Below the pieces are notes generated by a model. The model made no database searches. It was given only the letters and a program-made list of their open reading frames with translations, and was not told the DNA's origin. From assembly GCA_902784045.1 (NCBI GenBank), contig CACZTE010000092.1, positions 1-9,034 on the forward strand: a stretch of DNA of 9,034 nucleotides. The letters are read 5' to 3'. This DNA comes from an uncultured Eubacterium sp. GTDB lineage: Bacteria > Bacillota > Clostridia > Eubacteriales > Eubacteriaceae. Numbering within the stretch: the first letter of the stretch is position 1; each line of letters opens with the position of its first letter. The position numbers were made by a program, and so were the translations under genes. Below are positions 1 to 6,284 of the stretch, piece after piece.

Positions 1-495
1 CACAGCACCCGCGCCGATAATTGCGCCGTTACCAATGGTTACACCGGGTAAAATAGTCGCGTTTGAGCCAATCCAGCAATCCTCACCAATGACAACCGAT
101 TTCGGTAACAAATCCGCGCGGTATCTCGGATCTTCGCGATGGTTAAGCGTAGCGATGACGACATTGTGCCCAATATGTGTTCCTCTGCCGATATAAACAC
201 CGCCCTGATCCTGAAATTTACAGCCGGCGTTGATAAACACATTTTCCCCAAGATGAATATTTTTCCCGAAATCCGTATAAAAAGGAGGGAAACAACGAAA
301 ACTGTCCGGTACGTCACGACCGGTCAGTTTTCGAAAAATTTCGACTACTTCTTCAGGGGTATGATAGCGACTGTTGAGTTCTGTTGTGATTTTCATCGCT
401 TCCTGAGCGCCGGTATGACAGACTTCCATCTCTTCAGAATCAAAGGAAATATAACCTGTCTTCGCCGCGCGGTTAAAATCTTCCAGACTGACCAT
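1..495 (-). CDS. Sugar O-acetyltransferase (maltose/galactoside acetyltransferase family), C-terminus cut by window edge
   Basis: The 165 visible codons run without a stop to the window edge. Residues about 1-60 match the N-terminal Mac domain of maltose and galactoside acetyltransferases (YHTPEEVVEIFRKLTGR near 44-60). From about residue 76 come left-handed beta-helix hexapeptide repeats (LGENVFINAGC, IGRGTHIGHNVVI, VVIGEDCWIGSNATILPGVTIGNGAIIGAGAV). His119 in ATLNH sits where the family has its catalytic histidine. Such enzymes move acetyl from acetyl-CoA to a sugar hydroxyl as cytoplasmic trimers; the true acceptor cannot be read from sequence. The family is usually about 185-210 residues, so 20-45 are missing. 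The ATG at 493-495 is chosen because an AAGGGG ribosome binding site precedes it and overlaps the stop codon of the upstream hydrolase (TAA, 509-511). An out-of-frame ATG-TGA lies just before it. The two genes are almost certainly co-transcribed and translationally coupled. Confidence 0.9.
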   Translation of the reverse strand, partial: MVSLEDFNRAAKTGYISFDSEEMEVCHTGAQEAMKITTELNSRYHTPEEVVEIFRKLTGRDVPDSFRCFPPFYTDFGKNIHLGENVFINAGCKFQDQGGVYIGRGTHIGHNVVIATLNHREDPRYRADLLPKSVVIGEDCWIGSNATILPGVTIGNGAIIGAGAV

Positions 496-508
496 CACAT
501 TACGCCCC

Positions 509-1501
509 TTAATTTAAATTTTCGGTGAAAAAGCTTTCAAGCTTGTCAAAAGGAATCACTCCGTCTTTGCCGCCGTCGTAAAGATCCGTATGGACAGCGC
601 CTGGAATGAGCATCAGTTCCTTATTATCCGCGTAAGCGCTGTTTGCCGTCATCGCCGCGTAGGCATCTTTTGAAAAGTAACAGGAGTGAGCTTTTTCACC
701 GTGTATCAATAAAACAGCGGACCGTATTTCATTGGTATAGCAGTTGATCGGTTGATTCATAAAAGACATACAGCCGACAACGTTCCAACCATCGTTTGAA
801 TTTAATGAACGCTCATGATAACCGCGATCTGTTTTATAATAATCATAATAATCCGCGACAAAAAAAGGCGCGCCTTCTGGAAGCGGATCAACAACACCGC
901 CGGCTCGGGTGTAAGCACCATTTTGATAGTCCTTAGTGCGCTGGGCATTAAGTGCTGTTTTGGCAGCGTATCGTTTTTCCTCGCTGTCATCAGCATCAAA
1001 ATAGCCGTTGGCGTTGACCCGCGCCATATCGTACATGGTTGACGCCACAGTTGCTTTAATGCGCGTATCCAGAGACGCGGCGTTTAAAGCCATACCGCCC
1101 CAGCCGCAAATGCCGATGATGCCGACACGTTCAGCATCGACTTTTTCATTCGTCACCAGAAAATCCACCGCTGCCTGAAAATCTTCAGTATTGATATCAG
1201 GGGAAGCCATATAACGGGGTTGTCCGCCGCTTTCGCCGGTATATGACGGATCAAATGCAATTGTTAAAAATCCTCGTTCTGCCATGGTCTGAGCGTAAAG
1301 GCCAGAGCATTGTTCTTTGACAGCACCGAAAGGACCGCAAACCGCTATTGCAGCAAGCTTGCCTTCAGCGTCTTTCGGAATATACATATCCGCCGCTAAA
1401 GTAATACCGTAACGATTTGTAAAAGTCACTTTTTCATGATTTACCTTTTCGCTTTTATCAAAAGTTTTGTCCCAGGTCTGAGTTAATGTTAATGCAGCCA
1501 T
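509..1501 (-). CDS. Alpha/beta hydrolase, dienelactone-hydrolase/YcjY-like, cysteine nucleophile
   Basis: A 330-residue cytoplasmic protein with no signal peptide or membrane segment. An alpha/beta hydrolase fold is visible: an N-terminal strand region (FTNRYGITLAADMYIP, 26-42), the oxyanion segment CGPFGAVKEQ (55-64), the FDPSYTGESGG loop (83-93), the nucleophile elbow GICGWGGMAL (130-139), a late strand LLIHGEKAHS (264-273) and the catalytic histidine motif PGAVHTDLYD (300-309). Cys132 takes the place of the usual serine, as in dienelactone hydrolase and the YcjY-like branch; His304 is the base, and Glu269 or a nearby acid would complete the triad. The substrate is unknown. AAAGGAG lies 6 bases before the ATG. 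It is the first gene of the unit with the sugar acetyltransferase and is divergent from the lysR gene, so LysR control is likely. Family assignment is firm; a more precise function is not supported. Confidence 0.88.
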   Translation of the reverse strand: MAALTLTQTWDKTFDKSEKVNHEKVTFTNRYGITLAADMYIPKDAEGKLAAIAVCGPFGAVKEQCSGLYAQTMAERGFLTIAFDPSYTGESGGQPRYMASPDINTEDFQAAVDFLVTNEKVDAERVGIIGICGWGGMALNAASLDTRIKATVASTMYDMARVNANGYFDADDSEEKRYAAKTALNAQRTKDYQNGAYTRAGGVVDPLPEGAPFFVADYYDYYKTDRGYHERSLNSNDGWNVVGCMSFMNQPINCYTNEIRSAVLLIHGEKAHSCYFSKDAYAAMTANSAYADNKELMLIPGAVHTDLYDGGKDGVIPFDKLESFFTENLN

Positions 1502-1728
1502 TTGATTCTCCTTTAGTATTTTTAATATATGAACGCATTATTGAGAACTCGTTTTTTGATTGAACGAAAAACAGAATTGAAACGAATTTACGATTATTTT
1601 TCAGTCGACATCCTACTGTCCGTTAATCTTAAAACGGAAGACCAAGTTTTTCCAAAAACCATTTGTCTTTATTTCACTGACATTACTGTTTTTATATTGA
1701 AAAGTCTTCTCTCATGTATTGTATTTTG

Positions 1729-1758
1729 ATTATATAATATGCCAAAAATTTGCGCCAA
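1729..1758 (-). promoter_or_regulatory. Predicted promoter of hydrolase-acetyltransferase unit
   Basis: Read on the minus strand, TTGGCG (1758-1753) and TATAAT (1734-1729) are 18 bases apart. The -10 is perfect and forms half of the palindrome ATTATATAAT (1729-1738). The -35 is weak, as expected for an activator-dependent promoter. Transcription would begin near 1722, leaving a leader of about 220 bases. The inverted repeat at 1738-1773 covers the -35. Confidence 0.45.
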
Positions 1759-1773
1759 TGGTGATTTGGCATA
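1738..1773. promoter_or_regulatory. 9-bp inverted repeat, candidate LysR-type operator
   Basis: TATGCCAAA (1738-1746) and TTTGGCATA (1765-1773) are a perfect 9-bp inverted repeat with an 18-base spacer. A further GCCAA lies inside the spacer at 1754-1758. The repeat lies between the two divergent predicted promoters and over the -35 of the hydrolase promoter, where LysR-type regulators usually bind. Binding by the neighbouring LysR protein is inferred, not shown. Confidence 0.5.
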
Positions 1774-1794
1774 AAATGATATTCATAAATCGCA

Positions 1795-1823
1795 TTTCAT
1801 ATAACCAAGGAATGTGGTATAAT
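1795..1823 (+). promoter_or_regulatory. Predicted extended -10 promoter of lysR
   Basis: TGGTATAAT (1815-1823) is a perfect extended -10 element. The hexamer 17 bases before the -10 (TTTCAT, 1795-1800) is a poor -35, which extended -10 promoters tolerate. Transcription would start near 1830 and give a leader of about 190 bases before lysR. No better promoter was seen nearer the gene. Confidence 0.45.
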
Positions 1824-2019
1824 ATATAAAAGTAAACTGCGCTTTTAATCAAGCTACAAAGGCGATTAACGGCCGTAGAGTACAATTTATCTACTTCACG
1901 GTTTGATGAAACAATTCATGTTCTCAATCAATTCTCTGTTGTGATATTCAATTTTTTTATTTGCCCTTAAATTCATATCACGCATCTGCTTCCCTAATTC
2001 TAAACTTTGGAGTTAAAAC

Positions 2020-2916
2020 ATGGAAATACGTACGCTTCGCTACTTTCTCGCCGTTGCCAGAGAGGAAAACATGACCCGGGCAGCCGGGAAACTTCACGTG
2101 ACCCAGCCAACCCTTTCAAAAGCATTAAAACAATTGGAAAATGAACTCGGAAAAAAATTGTTTGTTCGCCATTCTTTCAACATTGAACTGACCGATGAGG
2201 GCAGGCTCCTTCGCGAACGCGCCGCCGACCTCATCGATATGGCCGATAAAATTCATTCGGAATTTAGCGCCTATGATGACATCACCGGCGGAAATGTCTA
2301 TTTCGGGCTCGCGGAATCCTATCAAATCCGCCATCTAGCCCGCGTCATCAAAACATTCCTAAAAGACTACCCGGGTTTTCGCTACCACATCACCAGCGGC
2401 GATACCGAGCAGGTCACCGAAAAGCTTGACAAAGGTATTTTGGATTTTGCCGTTCTTGTCGAGGCGCCAGACCCCTTAAAATACGACCGTCTCAAATTAC
2501 CTGAAGAAGATCGCTGGGGGCTGATTATGCCTTCCGAACATCCCTTGGCAAAAAAAGAAGCCGTCACCTACGACGACTTGAAGACACTGCCGCTCTACGC
2601 GTCAGAGCAATCCATTAAAAATGATTTTCCCAGATGGTGCGGAGAAGAACGTGTCAAAGCGCTGAATTTTGTCGGAACTTTTCGATTAGCCTATAATGGC
2701 TCCGTTTTCACCAGAGAAGGCCTTGGTTATCTCATGGTTTTGGAACACCTCATCGGAACCGGTGAAGAAAGCGGACTGGTATTTCGACCGCTCACGCCGG
2801 AACTGACCAATCCGCTCTATGTAATTTGGAAGAAAAACGCGATTTTCACCCCCATCGCCGAGCGCTTTTTAGACGCAATGAAAACCTATTGCACGTCCTT
2901 CGAAAAGATGGATTAA
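2020..2916 (+). CDS. LysR-family transcriptional regulator
   Basis: 298 residues, the usual LysR length. The N-terminal winged helix-turn-helix (about 1-60) has the family pattern: IRTLRYFLAVAREENMTRAA, then LHVTQPTLSKALKQLENELG and KLFVR, with LTDEGRLL closing it. A linker helix follows to about 88, then a two-lobed periplasmic-binding-like effector domain (about 90-292, beginning GGNVYFGLAES). The ATG is preceded by GGAG at 2009-2012 with normal spacing. LysR regulators usually control a divergent neighbour and themselves, so the hydrolase-acetyltransferase unit is the likely target; the co-inducer is unknown. No strong terminator follows: only a bulged CTTAAACG/CGTTAAG inverted repeat at 2917-2950 without a T-run. 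Confidence 0.95.
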   Translation: MEIRTLRYFLAVAREENMTRAAGKLHVTQPTLSKALKQLENELGKKLFVRHSFNIELTDEGRLLRERAADLIDMADKIHSEFSAYDDITGGNVYFGLAESYQIRHLARVIKTFLKDYPGFRYHITSGDTEQVTEKLDKGILDFAVLVEAPDPLKYDRLKLPEEDRWGLIMPSEHPLAKKEAVTYDDLKTLPLYASEQSIKNDFPRWCGEERVKALNFVGTFRLAYNGSVFTREGLGYLMVLEHLIGTGEESGLVFRPLTPELTNPLYVIWKKNAIFTPIAERFLDAMKTYCTSFEKMD

Positions 2917-2979
2917 CTTAAACGAATCTAATATGCCAAGCACCGTTAAGCGCAAACCAAAACAAACACCATCAAAAAA

Positions 2980-3540
2980 TCACCGTGACTCCGCAATCGG
3001 CTCATTACTAATTCGTACCATGTCCAAATTTTTAAGGGTAACGTGGTGATTTCCACTGATATGATACCCGCGTTTTCTAAGCCTGCTCATGAGAACCATC
3101 ATAAATAATCCATGAGATACCAACACGCAGTCTTCATTTTGCTTTTCTAATTTGTCAATCACCGTGTCAGCGCGCGCTTCTGTCTGTGAGCGCGTTTCCA
3201 CCTGGCATTTGTCGTTAATAAACCATTGAAAATGGCCGAACACATGCCAAATCCATGTGGGAAAACGCACGCGGTAGCGTGTTTTGGCGTATATAGGAAC
3301 CTCTCCGATTTCGGACATTACCGAAAATTCCCGGTTCCCGAAAAGCCCTTTGGCCGTCGCCAGGCTTCTAGGCAACGATGAAATATAAATCTTTTTAGGG
3401 AGTGTTATATTGAAAATGGGCGAAATATCCGTAATCGGCGCTTCATCATATTGCTTGCGATACGCGTGAAACGTTGATACGTCGCAATGCTTCGGCCAAT
3501 TCAAATCAACTCTGGCGTGTCTGATAATAAATACTTTCAA
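2980..3540 (-). CDS. Histidine phosphatase superfamily (phosphoglycerate mutase-like) protein
   Basis: With the TTG start at 3540 the protein has 186 residues. The phosphohistidine motif comes at the very start (FIIRHARVD; Arg7, His8), in the form RHA instead of the usual RHG. SSLPRSLATA supplies the second arginine (Arg58), SEIGEVPI the acid (Glu77/Glu80), and VLVSHGLFM the second histidine (His143). All four core residues are present, so it should be catalytic; the substrate is unknown. The insert at about 94-108 is rich in Trp, Phe and His. An upstream TTG at 3615 keeps the frame open but has no ribosome binding site and lies in an inverted repeat, whereas AAGGA precedes the 3540 start at good spacing and puts the catalytic motif at the family's normal position. 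Monocistronic, convergent with lysR. Confidence 0.85.
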   Translation of the reverse strand: MKVFIIRHARVDLNWPKHCDVSTFHAYRKQYDEAPITDISPIFNITLPKKIYISSLPRSLATAKGLFGNREFSVMSEIGEVPIYAKTRYRVRFPTWIWHVFGHFQWFINDKCQVETRSQTEARADTVIDKLEKQNEDCVLVSHGLFMMVLMSRLRKRGYHISGNHHVTLKNLDMVRISNEPIAESR

Positions 3541-3603
3541 TTGTTTTTCCTTATTCTCTTCTGATTTGCCGCTTTTTCCGGTTCTTGCTCGAAAATCGAA
3601 AGA

Positions 3604-3651
3604 ATATGGGTTCAAAAAAAGATAATCAACTATTCATCAGAAAACCCATAT
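3604..3651 (-). repeat. 9-bp inverted repeat in histidine phosphatase leader
   Basis: ATATGGGTT (3604-3612) and AACCCATAT (3643-3651) are a perfect inverted repeat with a 30-base loop, lying between the predicted promoter and the chosen start. It could form an mRNA hairpin or be a protein-binding site. Confidence 0.4.
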
Positions 3652-3668
3652 ATAAAAACAGTATGAGT

Positions 3669-3677
3669 ATTCTACCA
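3669..3677 (-). promoter_or_regulatory. Predicted extended -10 of histidine phosphatase gene
   Basis: Read on the minus strand, TGGTAGAAT is an extended -10 element, with transcription starting near 3662 and a leader of about 120 bases to the TTG at 3540. No good -35 is seen. Confidence 0.4.
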
Positions 3678-3782
3678 TATAATCAACAAATCGTCTTAAA
3701 ATCCAACTGATTAATTTAATTTTTAGTCATAAAATAATTTTTTTACAATGATGTCATTTGTGTACAATTAACAAGAGATAAA

Positions 3783-3801
3783 ACCCGGGCAACGCTCGGG
3801 T
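3783..3801 (-). terminator. Hairpin terminator of ispE-gntR operon
   Basis: ACCCGGGC (3783-3790) and GCTCGGGT (3794-3801) form an 8-bp GC-rich stem with one mismatch on the minus strand and an AAC loop. On the minus strand it is followed by TTTATCTCTT, a short T-rich tail. It lies about 10 bases after the gntR stop codon. Confidence 0.6.
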
Positions 3802-3811
3802 CTAATAAAAC

Positions 3812-4531
3812 TTATCGCTTTTCGGAGGATTGCTTTAACTGACTTTTGAGCACCGCCACCATATCGTCTTTCGTCGTGGCGATATGCGCTTTGGCCGCCG
3901 CTTCTGCCGCGTCAGGATCTCCGTTGGCAACCCCGTCGATAATGGCGCGATGCTGACCGCGAAGCGGATGCATATCCGTCACATGGTGAACATACTCCAC
4001 ACGCATACGCAACATTTGTTCTCTCAAGCTGTGAATCATCGAGCGCAACCGATTGTTGCCGCAGGCTTTATACAGGATTTCATGAAAAGCGATATCATAA
4101 TCAATAATCCCATCGTAGTCGCCGTTGCCGATGGCGTTTTCAAAACAGTCATTGCTTTCGCGAAGGGCGTCGATTTCTTCAGGCGAGGCGTACTTCGCTG
4201 CCAATCGCGCCACAAGACCCTCAAGTGCCCCGCGAATCTCCATCATTTCAACCAGATCCGTGACAGACATTGGTGTGACATAAGCGCCTTTACGGGGTAC
4301 CATTTTCACGAGTCCTTCAAGTTCCAGCTTTCGAATGGATTCACGCACCGGCGTCCGACTGACGCCGAGTTCTTCGGCAAGCTGAACTTCCATCAATCGC
4401 TCTCCCGGTTTAAGTTCACCGTGAACAATAGCCGAGCGGATCGTTTCAAAAACAATTTCCCTTAGGGATTTACAAGAATCAGGATTTAGCACAAGCGGTT
4501 GACGACTTGTATTTTGGTTAGATTTCATCAT
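3812..4531 (-). CDS. GntR-family regulator, FadR/FCD subfamily, metal-binding type
   Basis: 239 residues from the ATG at 4531. Residues about 20-87 form the winged helix-turn-helix (LREIVFETIRSAIVHGELKPG, then LAEELGVSRTPVRESIRKLE, then GLVKMVPRKGAYV). Residues about 90-228 form the all-helical FCD ligand domain. Asp146, His150, His194 and His216 have the spacing (4, 44, 22) of the metal-binding FCD proteins such as Thermotoga TM0439, as I recall it, so a metal-assisted carboxylate ligand is likely. The start is fixed by AAGGAAG and by an ATGA overlap with the ispE stop; a second ATG follows at once, and the more distant upstream ATG at 4570 lies inside ispE. It is co-transcribed with ispE and probably represses its own operon through the palindrome at the ispE promoter. 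The effector is unknown. Confidence 0.92.
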   Translation of the reverse strand: MMKSNQNTSRQPLVLNPDSCKSLREIVFETIRSAIVHGELKPGERLMEVQLAEELGVSRTPVRESIRKLELEGLVKMVPRKGAYVTPMSVTDLVEMMEIRGALEGLVARLAAKYASPEEIDALRESNDCFENAIGNGDYDGIIDYDIAFHEILYKACGNNRLRSMIHSLREQMLRMRVEYVHHVTDMHPLRGQHRAIIDGVANGDPDAAEAAAKAHIATTKDDMVAVLKSQLKQSSEKR

Positions 4532-5385
4532 TTCACTTCCTTCCCTTTTGCTATTCGCGCCATAAAACATAATTGCTCGGCCAAAAAAGCGCCGGATGCC
4601 GTTTTAGCTTTTTCCAAACTCTCAAAATATCCGACAACCGTTGACCCGCTTCCGCTCATCAGAGCAAATGCTGCGCCGGCTTTCTCGAGTTTTTCTTTAA
4701 CGGATTTAATTTTCGGATATTTTTTAAACACTATCGGTTCAAAGGCGTTACCCGAAAACTTCGCGATGTCGCCGCTTTGTTTCCTTGAAATTGCCGAAAG
4801 CAACGCGTCAATATCAGGATGAAAAGCCTTCTCCTGACAATCAAAAGCTTTAAAGGCTTCCGGTGTCGGCACGTTAATATCCGGTTTGACAATCACTAAA
4901 TAATAATCGGGAAAAGGATCAATCAAAGTTATGATTTCTCCGATACCTTCAACCAAAGCGGGGCGATTATCCAAACAATAGGGTACGTCCGCGCCTAGTT
5001 CAATACCGATTTCCGCCAACTCCTCTTCAGACAAATTTAACCGCCATAAACTGTTTAATCCTTTTAATGCCGCGGCGCAATCTGCGCTTCCTCCCGCAAG
5101 TCCTGCCTGCATTGGAATCTTTTTCTTTAATGTGATTGCCGCGCCTTGTCTACAACCTGTTTTGGTTTTTAAAACTTCAGCGGCTTTAAAAATTAAATTC
5201 TCCCCCCCCACAGGAACATCAGGATTATCACAAGATAGCGTTAATTCATCAGCCTTTTCAAATATCAATTGATCTGCCAAATCGCAGGTAAAATTGATCA
5301 TACGCATCAGATGATAACCATCCGCGCGTTTTCCCGTAATATCAAGGGACATATTCACTTTTGCCGGCGCATTGACAGTAATCAC
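4528..5385 (-). CDS. ispE: 4-diphosphocytidyl-2-C-methyl-D-erythritol kinase
   Basis: IspE phosphorylates the 2-hydroxyl of CDP-methylerythritol with ATP, the fourth step of the MEP route to isoprenoid precursors, in the cytoplasm. The 285 residues fit the family. GHMP-kinase motifs appear in order: NAPAKVNMSLDITGKRADGYH (5-25, with Lys9), the ATP-binding loop PMQAGLAGGSADCAAAL (91-107), GADVPYC (131-137, with catalytic Asp133) and the C-terminal MSGSGSTVVG (243-252). GYHLM replaces the more usual GYHE/D-L. The start is GTG at 5385, with AAAGGAG 9 bases ahead; an ATG at 5393 hits a stop after three codons. A G8 run (coding strand, plus positions 5202-5209) lies at residues 59-62. It is first in an operon with gntR, overlapping it by four bases. 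Confidence 0.96.
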   Translation of the reverse strand: MITVNAPAKVNMSLDITGKRADGYHLMRMINFTCDLADQLIFEKADELTLSCDNPDVPVGGENLIFKAAEVLKTKTGCRQGAAITLKKKIPMQAGLAGGSADCAAALKGLNSLWRLNLSEEELAEIGIELGADVPYCLDNRPALVEGIGEIITLIDPFPDYYLVIVKPDINVPTPEAFKAFDCQEKAFHPDIDALLSAISRKQSGDIAKFSGNAFEPIVFKKYPKIKSVKEKLEKAGAAFALMSGSGSTVVGYFESLEKAKTASGAFLAEQLCFMARIAKGKEVK

Positions 5386-5404
5386 AGCTTCATTCTCCTT
5401 TTCT

Positions 5405-5412
5405 TGTATACA
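5405..5412. promoter_or_regulatory. TGTATACA palindrome, candidate GntR operator
   Basis: TTGTATACAG (5404-5413) contains the perfect palindrome TGTATACA. FadR-subfamily GntR regulators commonly bind GT-(N)-AC palindromes of this type. It lies 12-25 bases downstream of the -10 and so just past the predicted transcription start of ispE-gntR, a typical repressor position. Control by the operon's own GntR protein is inferred. Confidence 0.5.
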
Positions 5413-5424
5413 GTATTTTTATAT

Positions 5425-5452
5425 ATTTTATCATATTCTTTTGATTTATCAA
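5425..5452 (-). promoter_or_regulatory. Predicted ispE-gntR promoter
   Basis: Read on the minus strand, TTGATA (5452-5447) and TAAAAT (5430-5425) are 16 bases apart, and TG two bases before the -10 makes it an extended -10. Transcription would start near 5418, about 33 bases before the ispE GTG. Confidence 0.6.
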
Positions 5453-5512
5453 GAACTCTGTTATTATTTTCATTGTTTTTTTGTTAAAATAAAACAAACA
5501 GTTAATCATGTT

Positions 5513-5518
5513 TATAAT
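5513..5518 (+). promoter_or_regulatory. Candidate -10 of ung
   Basis: A perfect TATAAT lies 41 bases before the ung start. No good -35 is seen at the proper spacing, so this is tentative. The 11-base palindrome TCCAAGTTGGA (5521-5531) covers the expected transcription start. Confidence 0.35.
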
Positions 5519-5559
5519 AATCCAAGTTGGACATTTTTAGTTTGTAAAAGGAGTTTCGT

Positions 5560-6258
5560 ATGGCCATTCCCGTTCATAACGATTGGAAACCTATTTTGGA
5601 TATCGAATATAAAAAAGCATATTATCAAAAACTTCACGCTTTTTTAGCTAAAGAATATCGGACACACACGGTTTATCCCGATATGTACGATATTTTTAAC
5701 GCTTATATTTATACACCCTATAAAGATGTGAAGGTGTGTATCATCGGACAAGATCCTTATCACGGACAAGGTCAGGCACACGGGCTTTCCTTTTCGGTCA
5801 AACCCGGTGTTGCTGTTCCCCCATCTCTTGTAAATATATATAAAGAACTCCATTCCGATTTAGATTATCCCATACCCTCCCACGGCAATCTCACCTCATG
5901 GACCGCTGAAGGGGTCATGCTGTTAAACGCCGTGTTGACCGTTCGTGCCGGCGAGCCGGCTTCTCACCGAGGCATCGGCTGGGAGCAATTTACCGACCGT
6001 ACCATCGCCGCTTTAAACGCACGCGAAACACCTGTTGTCTTTATTTTGTGGGGCGCTTTCGCCCAATCCAAGTCATCTCTGATTACCAACGCCCGGCATC
6101 ACATTATTTCTTCTTCCCATCCAAGTCCTTTTTCGGCAAATCGTGGATTTTTTGGCAGTAAACCTTTTTCCAGAGCGAACGCATTTTTGGAAGCTGACGG
6201 CATCGCGCCAGTCAATTGGGAAATTCCTTCCACTGTTTTGGAAAAGAATTATCCTTGA
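5560..6258 (+). CDS. ung: Uracil-DNA glycosylase, family 1
   Basis: Ung removes uracil from DNA by cutting the N-glycosidic bond, beginning base excision repair. The 232 residues are full length for the family. The water-activating loop GQDPYHGQGQAHGLSFSV (63-80) carries catalytic Asp65; VPPSL (86-90) is the proline-rich loop; LLNAVLTV (121-128) belongs to the uracil pocket; and SSHPSPFSA (185-193) is the minor-groove intercalation loop, with His187. AAAGGAG precedes the ATG at good spacing. The gene is divergent from ispE with 174 bases between. Its TGA stop is contained in the -35 of the next gene, thiM. All core residues are intact. Confidence 0.97.
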   Translation: MAIPVHNDWKPILDIEYKKAYYQKLHAFLAKEYRTHTVYPDMYDIFNAYIYTPYKDVKVCIIGQDPYHGQGQAHGLSFSVKPGVAVPPSLVNIYKELHSDLDYPIPSHGNLTSWTAEGVMLLNAVLTVRAGEPASHRGIGWEQFTDRTIAALNARETPVVFILWGAFAQSKSSLITNARHHIISSSHPSPFSANRGFFGSKPFSRANAFLEADGIAPVNWEIPSTVLEKNYP

Positions 6259-6284
6259 CTTTACCCGTTATGGATGATTATAAT
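6255..6284 (+). promoter_or_regulatory. Predicted thiM promoter overlapping ung stop
   Basis: TTGACT (6255-6260) and a perfect TATAAT (6279-6284) are 18 bases apart, the best promoter match in the window. The -35 contains the TGA stop of ung (6256-6258). Transcription would begin near 6291, leaving about 30 bases of leader, too short for a TPP riboswitch. Confidence 0.65.

Larger units (their letters stand above)
1502..2019. other. Divergent regulatory intergenic region, hydrolase/lysR
   Basis: These 518 bases hold no convincing gene: the only long frame (1529-1729, plus) lacks a ribosome binding site and any recognisable protein pattern. What is visible is a pair of divergent promoters, a 9-bp inverted repeat between them (1738-1773), and two long predicted leaders (about 220 bases to the hydrolase, about 190 to lysR). 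The hydrolase leader has short hairpins: TCCGTT/AACGGA at 1619-1638, GTTTT/AAAAC at 1646-1659, and GTTTTT/AAAAAC at 1551-1572. The lysR leader has TTAATC/GATTAA at 1845-1869 and the palindrome ACGGCCGT at 1869-1876. No known riboswitch was recognised. Confidence 0.6.

Noticed and set aside
139..528. 129-codon plus-strand frame
   Set aside because: It is antisense to the sugar acetyltransferase, whose reading frame shows clear hexapeptide repeats; no ribosome binding site or known domain.
1529..1729. 66-codon plus-strand frame in the hydrolase/lysR region
   Set aside because: No ribosome binding site, no recognisable protein pattern, and it lies over the predicted hydrolase leader and promoter.
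3541..3615. 25-residue N-terminal extension of the histidine phosphatase from the TTG at 3615
   Set aside because: No ribosome binding site, unlike the TTG at 3540, and it would push the catalytic RH motif away from its normal N-terminal place.
3884..4465. 193-codon plus-strand frame
   Set aside because: It is antisense to gntR, whose domains and metal ligands are all in the minus frame; a long shadow frame from codon bias.
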